Positions 33,067 to 44,469 are shown, numbered from the stretch's first letter. The stretch: DNA of 64,000 nucleotides from Orychophragmus violaceus (GCA_030180135.1 CM058233.1:57928500-57992499); one strand, 5' to 3'. Notes: generated from the letters alone by a model not told the origin. Made by a program: numbers and translations.

Positions 33067-35395
33067 ATGGCTCTTAGAGACGCGACGGGGGCTAGCGTTA
33101 GCTCAGCGGCGGGCTCGTTTGGCCCACATCCGCCATCTTCCCTATCCGTAGACCAAATCGAACGGTTGCGGAGAGAGTGCAGGATTCCACCTGAGGTGGA
33201 AATAGTGATTCCGTCGCCGGCGGTATCGCCGGAGACTGAGGTAGAGGGTTATTGCTGCGCCTCGTACGCCTACTTCGATAAATGCGGTCTTTTCTTTCCT
33301 ATTCCCCGCTTAATCTCTCTGGTGCTGGCCCAGCTCTATTTGGCATTTCATCAGATGACGCCGAACTTCGTTCGGTATGTCATCGGACTCGGAGTTAAGG
33401 CTGCGGAAGAAGGAATCGAGTTCGGTCCTGAGGAACTCATGCGTGTCTGCTCGGTAAAGCATAACGCTAAGTTCCGGGGGACTTACTATCTTTCGCCTCG
33501 CTTCGGGAAGGTCCTTGAGGACGTTCCGACGAAAGATGTGTGGAAGGACCGATACTTCTTTTTCAGGATAACCCATCATTCGGTCGAGGATTTTGACTAT
33601 TCGGTCATCCCGTCTCGATGGTCGTCCAGCGTTGGTAAGGCCTTGGTTTCAGTGTTTTTCTCTTTTTTTTTTTAGACCGTCCCTTACTAGATCCGGTTTT
33701 TGTCGCAGAAGCCCCGGAATCGCTTGCCACTAATCCGGTCACAGAGGCTCTGCTAGCTCGCCTGAGAAGGGGCGCTGTTAATTGGGGTAATTTCACAGTT
33801 CGGCGCGTGCAAGCCGCTCTGCGAACCAACCCTGAACGGGGTCTGCCGGGTCTCGTGCCGGTCCCTCGAAATCCAGTACTTCCCTCCGAGCCTTCTCGGG
33901 CTGCTCCGATCCGAAGTGCTCAGCCTCCGATCCGTATTACCGAGCGGGCGAAAGAGAGTAAGTCGTTTGGATTCGAGTTTTCTTTTTGTGGCGTCGCTTC
34001 GACTTGTCTAACTTTTTATTTTATTTACAGCTCGAACAATCCCGGGCAGCAGCTCGGCTGTCAATTCCTCTTCTCGTGAGGTGCCACCTCGCAGAGTGAG
34101 CGGCCGCCGGAATGGGAAGGACCCGATCGACCTGGTCGACAAGATAGGGGCGGGCGAGCTCGGCAATGCTATTCTCCTTGCCCTCGATCGGGCCCCTCCT
34201 CCGCTTTCGGCCTTCCCTCCTCCTCCTGCTCAGACCCCGCTCCTTCCGGTCCCAGAAGGAACGACCGTGGAAGGGGCCGGCGCGATTCTCCCCTTGGTCG
34301 ACCGAGAGGCGATATCACCTCAGTCTGGAGGTGTTGCTCTCTGCGACTCTCGACTGGACTTGTCCGGGGAGGATCGTCGGAGTCGAGGAGGTTCTCTTCC
34401 CCCTTCGCCGAAGCGTCGTAAAGTCGACGCCGGAAGGGATCCGGAGGGGTCGGAGGGAGAGGAGTGTTCGGTTGTGGACCATCCGGAAGGCGTGGTTCGT
34501 CTGCTGAGGCGCATTAGGCCTGTTGGTTCCGAGCTCCCGGTTTCTGGGGAGACGGTCCTCGGTAGTGAGTACTCCGAGATGATGGCGGCTGTCGGGAAGG
34601 TGAGACGTTTCTGGCTTTGATCTTCTTTCTTCCTTTTATTCTTCCCTTTCCCTTTTTTATTTAAACAACCGACGTCTTTTCGTACAGGCTGTTGAGGCCG
34701 TGAATGCGTACGCGGTCCGGTCTTAGAACGAGGTGTTGGATGCTCAGACTTATGAGCTCAAATCTGCCTGAGAGGCTGCTACCCAAATGAATGCCGAGCT
34801 CCAGGAGGCCTTGGCTAGGGAGGAGCGCTTGAAGAGGAGGGTCGCAGATCATACCGCTGCGGAGGCCAAGATTGCGCATCTCGAGAGGAGAGAGGCGGAG
34901 CTGTCTTGTCAGCTTAGCATCGCCGAGGCTCGAATTCAATCTGTGGAGGAATCGAGCCAGGTCGAGCTTCGTAAGGCTCAAAAAGAGCTTCATGGCCAGT
35001 ACCGGATGATTCTGGTCGGGGTCAAAACGAGAGCCGAGAAGAGGAAAATCCAGACTAGCGCCGAGATCCGTCTTCAAGAGACTTTGGCTAACATTGAGCT
35101 CATCGCCGAGATCGCAGCTGGAGAACTGGACATGACCCGAGAGGTGCTTAAGTTGGCTGAGCAAAAACGAGTTGCTCTAGCGGAGATGGAGGCCGCGGCG
35201 GTTTCCGATTTTAGCGTCGGCAAGCTTGCCTTGCCGGCGATGTCAGAGGATTCCGTGGCCATGGCAGGTTCTCCACCTTCTCCCCCAGCCGAGACCGACC
35301 CGAGGGCGATCGACGAGGCCGAATCCCGGCCGAGAGGAGAGACAGGCGATGGAGCGGAGGGCCAGGTCGGCGACTCCTCCTATGCGCCGTTTTAA
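33067..35395 (+). pseudogene. Spliced antisense gene of Tat A2 (Transposase_28-like plus coiled coil)
   Basis: ATG at 33067 (MALRDATGASVSSAAGSFGP). Exons are inferred as 33067-33634, 33709-33957, 34031-34599 and 34688-35395. Donors are GTAAGG, GTAAGT and GTGAGA; acceptors are GCAG, ACAG and ACAG. The first three introns in A1 lie at the same places. Exon 1 encodes IPPEVEIVIPSPAVSPETE, YCCASYAYFDKCGLFFPIPR and the MTPNFVRYVIGLGVKAAEEG block, resembling PF04195. Exon 4 is a coiled coil (QEALAREERLKRRVADH, NIELIAEIAAGELDM). Two stops early in exon 4 (TAG near 34724, TGA near 34769) break this copy. Transcription would run against pol, tail to tail. Function unknown. Confidence 0.72.
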
Positions 35396-36695
35396 TAACT
35401 GTTGTTGTTGTTGCCCGAGAGGGTTTTTAATTTCTTTTTCAAACTTTGGTTTCCCAAGGGGGCTTTAATTTTTGTTCGAACTCGAGGACATAATGTCCTT
35501 TCTTTTTTTATGAATTGCTTTTTTTTAAAAAAAAATCATTCATGCCTTAGCATAGATTTTATTGTTTTCGTGCTTTAACACAAAATTCGAGCCGTTGCGG
35601 CGGTTCGAACTTTTCCGGGGGAGCCGAGCAGATAACTTATCTTAAGTCGCCTTAGGTAGTTCTTTCGGCTTCTCTTTTAAGTTAATTGCGTTTGAGCTCG
35701 AGCTCTTTTCCAGGAATAGTCTTAGGTGAAGCTACTTCGTAATGTAAGATTCAGGCTTGATTGTTGAACTGAGAAGAGAAGCATTAAGTATGAAAACGAA
35801 TCGTAGTAAATTTACAAAGATCCGATTTGGAGTGTGTGTAGAGGTTGCATGCTTGAGTAGCCGTCTTGTCCTCGTAATTTTGCTTGAGGGGTGGGGCAGC
35901 CCCCCGATTCTTTTAATCCCTATAAGGTTTAGAAGAATTTTTTTTTTTTTTTAGAGATCATTCTGGATCTCTTTCTTTGGGACGATCATTTCAGTTCGTT
36001 CGAAGCGGGAGGACCGTTCTAGGTCGCTTGTTTTTGGGACGATCATTTCAGTTCATTCGAAGCGGGAGGACCGTTCTAGGTCGCTTGTTTTTGGGACGAT
36101 CATTTCAGTTCGTTCGGTTTGGAGGGACCGTTTTAGGCCGCTTTGTTTGAAGGGATAATTTCATATCACTTTGATTTTGGGGGAGACCGTTTGAGGTCTC
36201 TTGGAAAGGATAATTTCATATCGCTTGATTTTATGAGAGATAATTTCATATCACTTTAGCTTTTGGAGAGGCCGTTTCAGGTCGCTTTGAAGGGATACTT
36301 TCATATCGCTTGATTTTGGGAGATATAATTTCATATCACTTTAGCTATTAGAGAGGCCATTTCAGGTTGCTCGGAAGGGATACTTTCGTATCGCCTTGAT
36401 TTAGAAGAGATAATTTCATATCTTTCATTTCGGAAGAGATATTTTCATATCTTTTGTTTTGGGAATGTTATGACAAGGTATTTCGCAATGATTCTAACTT
36501 TTACGACAGAAAGAAGCATTGGATTAAGGGACTTATTTTGATTTCACAAAGATAAGTCGGTGTAACTTCGTCAGAAGTTGTTGAGCTCGGCGTGAGCTTT
36601 GTTTTTGGGGGGCGGCTGCGCTCGAAGTCGAGCTACCTACGTACCCTTTTTAAGGGGATCAAGCCATTTCGTAGTTCGATTATGTGGATGTACTC
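35396..36695. other. Tat A2 spacer with minisatellite
   Basis: Non-coding. 35981-36150 holds just over two copies of a 57-bp unit (GACGATCATTTCAGTTCGTT at 35981, 36038 and 36095). Degenerate units of GAGATAATTTCATATC type follow to about 36460. A1 has only the last few of these. Confidence 0.75.
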
Positions 36696-39600
36696 CTAAT
36701 GGAAATACTTTTTGAGGTTGATGATGTTCCAAGGTCGTAGTTCGGGCTTCTTGGTTTCTACCGACTTGAGTCGGTAGACTCCGTCCTTCACGACGTCGGT
36801 GACCTGGTAAGGACCTTCCCACTTCGCTCCTAATTTTCCAGCGTGTTCTTCCTTTTTATGGTCAAACACTTTCCGCAAGACGAGCTCTCCTACTTGAAAC
36901 CTTCGAGTTTTGATTCGGGAATCATAGTAGCGAGCTGCGGCTTGTTGGTAATTCTGGAGTCGAGCTAATGCGAGGTTCCTTATTTCGTCGACGAGGTCGA
37001 GCTCGTCAGTTATCATCTTGTTATTGAGTTCCTCTTGTCGTGGGCATTCTTCCTTGCGAATGCTTGACACGAGAATTTCAGCTGGTACTACCGCCTCGAT
37101 CCCGTAAGCCAGCGAGAAGGGAGTCTCGCCAGTGGATTTGCGGGGGGTAGTCCGGTAGGCCCAGAGTACGGCTGGGAGTTCGTCACTCCAGGTTGTTTTG
37201 CAATCGTTGAGCCTTTTCTTGAGACCGTTCATAATCGCTTTGTTAGCCGCTTCTGCTAGCCCGTTCCCTTGGGGGTAGCGTGGCGTTGAGTAAGTCAGCT
37301 TTATGTTCCAAGTTCTGCAGAACTCTTTGAACGTGTTTGATATGAACTGAGATCCGTTATCGGTGACGATCTCGTGGGGTAGTCCATGTCGGCAAACGAT
37401 GTTTCGCCAGATGAACTCCTTAACGTGAACGTCCTTAATTTTCTGGTATGACTCTGCTTCAATCCACTTGGTGAAGTAGTCCATCATCACCAACAGGTGT
37501 GTGGCTTTCTTTTTGCCAGATGCGACCAGCGGTCCCACGATGTCCATTCCCCACCGCATGAATGGGTATGGTGATGAGATAGAGGAGAGTTTCTCCGACG
37601 CTTGGTGGATAATTGGGGCATGCTTTTGGCATTTATCGCACTTGTTGGAGAAAGATTCGCATTCGGTGGCCATTGTCGGCCAATAGTAGCCTTGCCTTTT
37701 GATTCGCACGGCCAATGCTCGTCCTCCAGAATGGCTTCCGCAGGATCCGTCATGTGTTTGTGTAATCACGGCTAGGGCTTGCTTTTTGTCAAGGCATTTA
37801 AGGTAAGGTCCGGAGAGGCTCCTTTTAAAGCGCTCTCCTTGTGTGACACAGTACCTTGCACTCTGTGTTTTAAGTTTCCGCGCCTCCCATTTGTCGTCGG
37901 GAACTTCGCCGTTTGTGATGTATCGAATGATCGGAGTTCTCCAATCTTCGTCGTTGTTAGGCTCAGGTCCCTGACTAGTGGATGCGGTTTGAATTGGTCC
38001 GTCGGGGACATTCACGACGTATACGGTGTTTCTAGGATCGGGATCATCATCAATCTCGATGATGTCGCTACTAGTGTCTCCGGGACACTCTTTGTGTTTG
38101 ACATCGTCCTTCACAGCAGGCCCGTCCTCTTTCAAGGACAGAGCTTTGAGAGCTATGTCGATGCTTGGTTTTTCTATCCCTTCGACTGGTATGATCCTTT
38201 TGAGGTTAGGATCTGATGTCGATGCTAATGCGGCTAGCGCATCGGCTGCGGTGTTTTCACCTCGTGGGATTCATGTTAGATCGAAGAATTCGATCTTTTC
38301 GGCCAATGTATGGACTACCCGTAGGTATGCTTCCATTCGTTCGTCTTTGGCCTCGTAGTCGCCATGATATTGGCTCGTGACTAGTTGAGAATCGCTGAAG
38401 GCGTTTACTTCCCGGGCTCCTATGGCTATCGCGAGTCTGAGCCCGGCTATTAACGCTTCATATTCTGCCTCGTTATTCGAAGCGGCGAAGCCCAATCTAA
38501 ACGATTGTTCTAGTACTTCACCCGTTGGGGAGACTAATTTCACTCCGACTCCAGACCCTTGCCTTGAGGAAGCTCCATCGACGTAGAGTTTCCATCTTTG
38601 GGCCGAAGTCGGGTCGAGTTCTATAGTCGGAGGGAGCTCGATTATGAAATCTGCCAGTACTTGTGCTTTTAGGCATGTTCGAGCTTTGTATTCAATGTCG
38701 TACTCGCTAAGTTTGATAGCCCATTTGACCAATCGGCCTGATTGGCTCGGACTGTGAAGGATGGTTCTCAGTGGCTGAGAGGTCATCACTATGATCGAGT
38801 GCGATTGAAAATACGGTCGGAGTTTCCGAGCCGATGTTACTAGCGCTAAGACGAGTTTTTCCATGGCGGGGTATCTGGTTTCAGCGTCGATCAAGGTCTT
38901 ACTGATGTAATACACCGGCCGTTGTTCGTTTTGTTCCCCGCGAACCAGGACTCCGCTCACCGCTGCTGTCGAGGCGGCTAAATAGAGGTAGAGGGGTTCT
39001 CCTTCTACTGGTTTTGCCAGTATGGGTGGTTCGCTTAAGTAAGCTTTAAGCTGAGTGAATGCCTCTTCGCACTTTTCGTCCCAGAGGAACTTTTTGTTTG
39101 CTTTTAACAAGTGATAGAAGGGTAGACATTTATCAGTCGACCTTGAGATGAAGCGATTCAGAGCAGCTATTTTGCCGGTTAGGCGCTGGACTTCTCGCGT
39201 TGTTCTAGGAGATTTCATCTCTATGAACGTTGCGATCTGTTTGGGGTTCGCTTCGATCCCTCTTTCGGTCACCAAGTAACCGAGGAACTCTCCTGAAGGG
39301 ACCCCGAAGGTACATTTAGCTGGGTTGAGTTTCATCCCATACTTATTAAGAATGGTAAAGCATTCTTTTAGTTGGGGGATGTGATCCTCGTACGTGAAAG
39401 ATTTTACCAGAATATCATCGATGTAGACTTCCATGGTTTTGCCTAGGAGTCTTGAAAACATCTTGTTGACGAGGCGCTGGTAAATCGCTCCTGCGTTTTT
39501 CAGTCCGAAGGGCATGACTTTGTAGCAGTACGTGCCTCGATCTGTTATGAACGAAGTCTTTTCTTGGTCTTCAGGGTTCATCAATATTTGATTGTACCCT

Positions 39601-40136
39601 GAGAACGCGTCCATAAAAGATAGTAGCTGATGTCCGGCGGTAGCTTCGACCAGTCGGTCGATGTGCGGGAGTGGGAAGCTGTCCTTTGGACATGCTTTGT
39701 TGAGATCCGTGAAGTCTACACAGACCCTCCACTTTCCGTTCTTTTTCTTAACCACCACGGGGTTCGCGAGCCAGTCGGGGTACTTGACCTCTCTGATCGA
39801 TCCGATTTTTAATAACCGATCGACCTCGTCATTGACGGCTTTGGCCCGCTCAGGACCTAGTTTTCGACGCTTTTGTCTTACCGGTTTGTAGGTTGGGTCG
39901 ACATTCAGCTCGTGGCTGGTTACGTAGATATTGATCCCTTTCATGTCTGCTGAAGACCAGGCGAAGGAGTCGACGTTCTTTTTGAGAAAAGAGACCAGTT
40001 CGTTCTTAACCGGCTCTGATAGGTCGATTCTGATGCCAACAAGTCTTTCGGGATGAGCCTCGTCTATGCAGACCTGAGTCGTGAGGTCCTTTGGGGGTCC
40101 TATTTGACTGGGGTCGTTCGACCTTTTGGTCTGCAT
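36696..40136 (-). pseudogene. pol: Tat A2 pol: RT, RNase H, second RNase H, integrase
   Basis: Same domain order as A1, with YIDD at residues 238-241. The whole frame is open from the MQTKRSN start to the stop at 36696 except one TGA at 38271-38273, where A1 has CGA in the FFDLTRIPRGEN stretch of the second RNase H. Integrase is complete through the C-terminal DGVYRLKSVETKKPELRPWN. No chromodomain is present. It lies 11 codons downstream of the gag-protease UAG, in the same frame, so readthrough would give one polyprotein. With a single transition-type stop it is the least decayed polymerase in the window. Confidence 0.92.
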
Positions 40137-40160
40137 GGTGGCGAGCTCCTCCTCTTTCTG

Positions 40161-40169
40161 TAATTGCTA
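40161..40169 (-). promoter_or_regulatory. Leaky-stop context UAG-CAA-UUA between gag-protease and pol
   Basis: The minus strand reads GCG TAG CAA TTA CAG. TAG is at 40169-40167 and the next codons stay in the pol frame to the ATG at 40136-40134. UAG followed by CARYYA is the established tobamovirus-type readthrough context. The sequence match is exact; use in this element is inferred. Confidence 0.75.
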
Positions 40170-42941
40170 CGCAGGGGATTTCTCGATCTGCTTGTATCCG
40201 TTCATGTAGCAATGACGGGAAATCTTTTGACTTCCGTAAATGGTTTTGATCCCTTTGGGAGTCGGGAACTTTACGCATTGGTGGTAGGTCGATGGTACCG
40301 CTTTCATGTCGTATATCCATGGTCGACCTAGGATTGCGTTATAGGGAGCTAGCCGATCTACTATGACGAACTCTGTCATTCTCCGAACTCCTCCAGCAAT
40401 TTCTGGGGCGAAGACAGAGCCCATCGAGTATGTCGTCTCGCCAGCGAAACCTACTAGTGGTGTCCTTTCTTCCACAACCTCGGAGTCGTTGAAGTCCATC
40501 TTTTTGAACGCATCGTAAAAGAGGACATCTACCGAACTTCCTGTGTCAATCATTATCCTTGAGAGTTCGACATCTCCCACTACTAGACAAACGAGGAGGG
40601 CGTCGTCGTGTGGTTTGTCGAGATTACTTGTCTCGCTCTCGTAGAAAATAATTTCGTGGTCTGGACCCAACATTGGGGTTTTCCCCCCTCTGTCGGTCTC
40701 GACTCTTCTTTGAAGAGCTTTGATCGAAATGACCGAGTCGCGGCAAAGCTTGGAGCCACCGAAGATGAAGTCGATTCGTTTAGGGGGTATAGCCCGTACA
40801 CCCCCCCCCCCACAGAGACGAGGGAGATTGATTCTTGAGCGAAACATTTTGGCAGGAGCCAGAGGCGAGGATAGCGCCGAACCTCCCGGAGTGCCGCTCA
40901 GGTTAAGCTCGCCGAGGATGAACTCGACTCGCTTCCGCGACCCTTGAGGGAGTGTTTCGGGAGATTCTGGCTCTTTTGACCGTTCCCGTTTGTTCTGAGA
41001 GTGCTTTTTGGAGTTCGACTCCTTGGTCTGTTTGTTTTCCTTTTTGTCGGACAGAGTCTCCTCCTCGACTTCAGAGTCTTTTTTGCTTTCGGACTCTTGT
41101 TTTTGAGCCTCTGCTTTAGCTCGAGTATAGCAATCCTCGGTCGAGTGTCCTCTTTTATTGTGGAAATCACAGAATTTTTCCTTGTCGAACTCAAATTTCT
41201 TCGAGCTCTTTGGGCTCTCGACCGCGTTGACATTCCCTGATTTACGGGAATCCTTTTTCGAGTTCGAATTCTGTGAGCCCGACGGGTTCCTTTCTTTCAG
41301 GTGTTTTTCCCTGAGGGCCGTGGTTTCGTCCTCGAGGCGAGCAAAGGACGATGCGCGATGGAGGGCGTCATCGAGCGTTTGAGGTTCGCGGACTGTTATT
41401 TCCTTGCGGAATCTGGTTGAGAACCATAGTCCTCGTCTCAATGCTTCTATAGCTACCTCGTCTCGTGGGTTCGCGATTTTGGATTTTATTTCCTTAAATC
41501 GGTCGATGTACGAGCGAAGTGTTTCGTCGGGTTTTTGAGAGACGCCAAATAGGGCTGCCTCAGTAGTCTTTTCCTCGATGAAAACGGAGTATTGCTTGAG
41601 GAAAGCCGTCATGAACTGGGTGAAGTTGCCAATGGACCTTTCTTCCAGTCCGACAAACCATTCTAGGGCAGAGCCTGATAGGTTTTCTGCGAAGAGCCTG
41701 CAGAAGACTGGCTCCCTCTCCTCATCGGTAAGGTACACCCTTGCCATCGCTAGTCGGAATGCCCTGATGTGGGCTTTCGGGTCTGATTTCCCAGAGAATT
41801 CTGGAAACTTAGTTTTCTTGATCTCTCGGATCCTTGCAAACGCAATCCGATCTGTGAACGGCGTTTGTTGTGTTTCTTCGATCACTCGATCGATGTCAGG
41901 AGCCGCGCTCGTCGCCATGTGAACTTTCGAGCTCAGACTGTTGAACTGGGCTTTAGCCTGCTCAATGTATTGTCTAAGCATATCGTGTTCATCGCCCTCT
42001 GCGGGTGCGAACTGGACTTGTGCCTGACCTGACGTTTGTTCCGGAAAAATGGGGTCGAGGAGATCGATCGTTGGGATCGACCTCGTCTGATCGACCTGGG
42101 GCGTTCGGAACTGAACTGAGTTTGATCCGTTAAGGAGTCCCGAGCTCGAGGCAAAGGCAGAACCTCCTAGTTGCCTCGGTCGGATGTTAGAGTTACTCGG
42201 GAAAGGTGGTGGCCCGGGTAATGGTCGGTTTCTTGATCCGGTTGGATCTGTGACCATTGAACTCGAACCAAATGGGGTCGGTATCGCGATAGGGGTCATT
42301 GTAGGGCGGAAGCCGCTATTTGACGTATTACCGAAATTTCCCGACGTTCCCGGAGGAGTTACTACCTGGGAGAAGTCCAAGCGGGTACACGGTGGAGGAC
42401 TTATGGGAGTTCGCGTTGGTCTGCCCCCTTGGCTTTGACTGGCGAGCTCTTCAAGACGGGCGTTCAGGCGCCGCTCTTGTTCCTCGAGCTGCGCTGCCAG
42501 AGAACGGTTCGCGATCTCTTGGGCCCTTGCGCTTGCCTCGTTGTTTCTCGTTCGATCTACCAACAGGCTTAACATCGAACGGATCTCGGCAAGATCGCTT
42601 GGCCCTTGTCTCTGTGGAGCAGAAGGTAGTGGCGAATTGGGTCTGGTTACTCCAGATCCCCCTCCTGGGGTGGGTATTGAGTCATTTCTCATCCACACCC
42701 AGTTTCTGCTCGGATCATTAGTTCCTGACAAAACATTTGTCGGAGTCTGGCTCCTCGCGATTGTTTGAGCGACGGAGCCGGCTGGTGCCGAGGTCGTGGA
42801 GACTGAGGCAGAGCTCGTCAACACGCCGTCGGTCTGACCCATGTTTCTTACCCCGGTAGTGTTCTGAGGAACGTTGTCGACCGTTTGAGGGCGGTCAACT
42901 GGTGGTGTGGCGCTGGGAGAGCCAGTTTGGTCGGGATTCAT
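40167..42941 (-). CDS. gag: Tat A2 gag-protease, intact
   Basis: A 924-codon frame, MNPDQTGSPSATPPVDRPQ to a TAG in a readthrough context. The N-terminal third is Pro/Ser/Thr-rich with a short coiled coil (AAQLEEQERRLNARLEELA). The Gag core (about residues 350-520) includes FSGKSDPKAHIRAFRLAM and GLEERSIGNFTQFMTAFLK. A zinc-knuckle-like CDFHNKRGHSTEDC lies at about 590-604 with C/H spacing typical of Tat. The aspartic protease has IDTGSSVDVLFYD (Asp near 798) and ILGRPWIYDMKAVPS. An 11-bp C run at 40801-40811 encodes a Gly stretch and is the site of slippage in A1. It assembles particles and matures the polyprotein, by family knowledge. Confidence 0.92.
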   Translation of the reverse strand: MNPDQTGSPSATPPVDRPQTVDNVPQNTTGVRNMGQTDGVLTSSASVSTTSAPAGSVAQTIARSQTPTNVLSGTNDPSRNWVWMRNDSIPTPGGGSGVTRPNSPLPSAPQRQGPSDLAEIRSMLSLLVDRTRNNEASARAQEIANRSLAAQLEEQERRLNARLEELASQSQGGRPTRTPISPPPCTRLDFSQVVTPPGTSGNFGNTSNSGFRPTMTPIAIPTPFGSSSMVTDPTGSRNRPLPGPPPFPSNSNIRPRQLGGSAFASSSGLLNGSNSVQFRTPQVDQTRSIPTIDLLDPIFPEQTSGQAQVQFAPAEGDEHDMLRQYIEQAKAQFNSLSSKVHMATSAAPDIDRVIEETQQTPFTDRIAFARIREIKKTKFPEFSGKSDPKAHIRAFRLAMARVYLTDEEREPVFCRLFAENLSGSALEWFVGLEERSIGNFTQFMTAFLKQYSVFIEEKTTEAALFGVSQKPDETLRSYIDRFKEIKSKIANPRDEVAIEALRRGLWFSTRFRKEITVREPQTLDDALHRASSFARLEDETTALREKHLKERNPSGSQNSNSKKDSRKSGNVNAVESPKSSKKFEFDKEKFCDFHNKRGHSTEDCYTRAKAEAQKQESESKKDSEVEEETLSDKKENKQTKESNSKKHSQNKRERSKEPESPETLPQGSRKRVEFILGELNLSGTPGGSALSSPLAPAKMFRSRINLPRLCGGGGVRAIPPKRIDFIFGGSKLCRDSVISIKALQRRVETDRGGKTPMLGPDHEIIFYESETSNLDKPHDDALLVCLVVGDVELSRIMIDTGSSVDVLFYDAFKKMDFNDSEVVEERTPLVGFAGETTYSMGSVFAPEIAGGVRRMTEFVIVDRLAPYNAILGRPWIYDMKAVPSTYHQCVKFPTPKGIKTIYGSQKISRHCYMNGYKQIEKSPA

Positions 42942-42995
42942 CTCGATCTATCGGATCTAGGATCTGATTCTTAAGATAGGAAAGGCTATAGAATG

Positions 42996-43013
42996 TCCCC
43001 ACAGTCGGCGCCA
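42996..43013 (-). other. Tat A2 primer-binding site
   Basis: TGGCGCCGACTGTGGGGA on the minus strand, 2 nt from the 5' LTR. Intact form of the A1 site. Confidence 0.8.
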
Positions 43014-43015
43014 AA

Positions 43016-43553
43016 TGTGAGATCCGGGATTCACACTAAGAATTTGTATTCGTGGATTTGGACTTTTGGATATAGAAATGGTATAGTTTCCTATGAATCA
43101 AAGACATTATTGAGATTGATCGTCGAGATAGAACAAACACAGTCGAGAAGAGAGTACAAAGTATAAGATCGAGCTATCTAATCGAAGTGTTCTTGGCCTA
43201 GGTTGGAATATCTTTAATGAGTCGCCACTTCTCTTCTTAAATAGTCTCGACTCTGATCTCTTCGTCCCGATATTTCAGCCTCGTCATCGTAACGATCTCC
43301 GAGATTTATGCGGATCAGTTGAACTGGCGAAGGCCGAGTTGCTCTATCTCCACGTCATCTTCTGCCGAGCTCGAGCTCGATCGTCTCCGGCTTCGGCATC
43401 GTCTGGGCCTTGCCAGGGCGTTTGTTTCGCTTGGGCCCATCAAAGGAGTCGGCTCCCTTGTTTGTCTTTGATTCTAGAATGGGCTCGTAATTACGGGCCT
43501 CTGTCTTGTTTGTTAATGGGCCGGATTTCCTAGAGGGAAATCCAGTACCAACA
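43016..43553 (-). repeat. Tat A2 5' LTR
   Basis: 538 bp partner of 31943-32475; followed by the duplication ATTTG. Confidence 0.93.
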
Positions 43554-44469
43554 ATTTGCTACTTTGTAACCTTTGAGAGAAGGATTTCGAACCCCGTTAA
43601 TTTTATCTATACAGTCTTTGGTTTTCTATTCGATTATGTGTTATCCATTCAATATCATGTATGAGTAGTAACATTTGTTAGATTTAGGGATTCTCATATG
43701 GTTTTCATGCTTTATTTGATCTCTGAATAATTAGGATTCTAAATCAATATGTTCATCACCTAAGTTAGACTTAAGGATAAATTATGAACTGATCACTTAG
43801 AACTTAGATCTTAGATTAATAATTTGGCACGAGAGTGTGAACTATAATCTGACAGAACATAGTGTGAGCAATTTGACTAGATACAAAAAGATTTGGTTTA
43901 GGAGAATTGTGAACTTAAGAACTTGCTATTAATGCATGTCGAAAACTCTAAGATTGCAAAGAGATTTGAATCGTTAGGTTGCTAGACATAGAGAACAATT
44001 GCAGCGAGAGTTGAATTGTTTGACTATTATGATTCTAGTTTTTGAACATATGCTTAATCTGAATCCTGATTAAGTGTCTGACATCGCATGATTTCCTGAG
44101 AACTTCCTAAGTCCAGCGTCTTTCTCACATCGAACACAAACTTTTATTTACTTGCTATTTACTGCTTTCAACCTATTCGCACCTCCTTAGTTATAAAAAA
44201 CGAACGAATTTCATATTAACATTATGAGTATCATTGTTCGATACCCTAAATACTACAACATCGATATTGTACACTTGCACTTAGAGCTAGGGATAATTTT
44301 TGTCCTATCAGTTTATCCTTTCAGTTTCAATAAGAACACACCAAGATATAATAGAGTGGACTGGATACCACATAATCTATCCCGAATTTGGAATATTTTC
44401 CGACTAATGTTAAAGATAATCTCATCGCCTGTTATTGAATTACTAGATAAAGTGTTTGGGCAAAAGTGA

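Larger units (their letters stand above)
31943..43553 (-). mobile_element. Tat-lineage Ty3/gypsy element A2
   Basis: Complete 11.6-kb insertion. LTRs are 31943-32475 (533 bp) and 43016-43553 (538 bp), differing by about 13 substitutions and a 5-bp indel by eye. Flanks ATCTG (31938-31942) and ATTTG (43554-43558) are a target duplication with one later change; the empty site is visible in the 5' LTR of D at 2967. Gag-protease is intact and pol has one in-frame stop. Gag-pol is near identical to A1, but the antisense-gene block is strongly diverged. Confidence 0.93.
2513..44310 (+). mobile_element. Athila element D (Ty3/gypsy), old, multiply interrupted
   Basis: The element runs from LTR start TGACATATCATA (2513) to LTR end CCTATCA (44310). 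Without its insertions (3197-4488, 5467-16581, 21732-27312, 31943-43553) it is about 12 kb, the usual Athila size. The order is 5' LTR, PBS, gag, protease, RT, RNase H, integrase, env-position ORF, PPT, 3' LTR. All coding parts carry stops or frameshifts, so it is dead. The insertion duplication is unclear: a T-run lies before 2513 and GTTTA follows 44310. It is the oldest element of the nest because everything else in 2513-44310 sits inside it. Confidence 0.85.
31522..44310 (+). repeat. Athila D 3' LTR, split by Tat A2
   Basis: 31522-31942 and 43554-44310 together give about 1.17 kb, collinear with the 5' LTR. Near-palindrome copy at 31706; its partner at 31729 is degraded. Confidence 0.8.

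Noticed and set aside
35981..36460. CRISPR-like array
   Set aside because: Tandem minisatellite without unique spacers, in a plant retrotransposon.
36696..37020. Chromodomain at the end of Tat integrase
   Set aside because: The C-terminus ends shortly after the DGVYRLKS block; no chromodomain aromatic residues are seen, consistent with the Tat clade.
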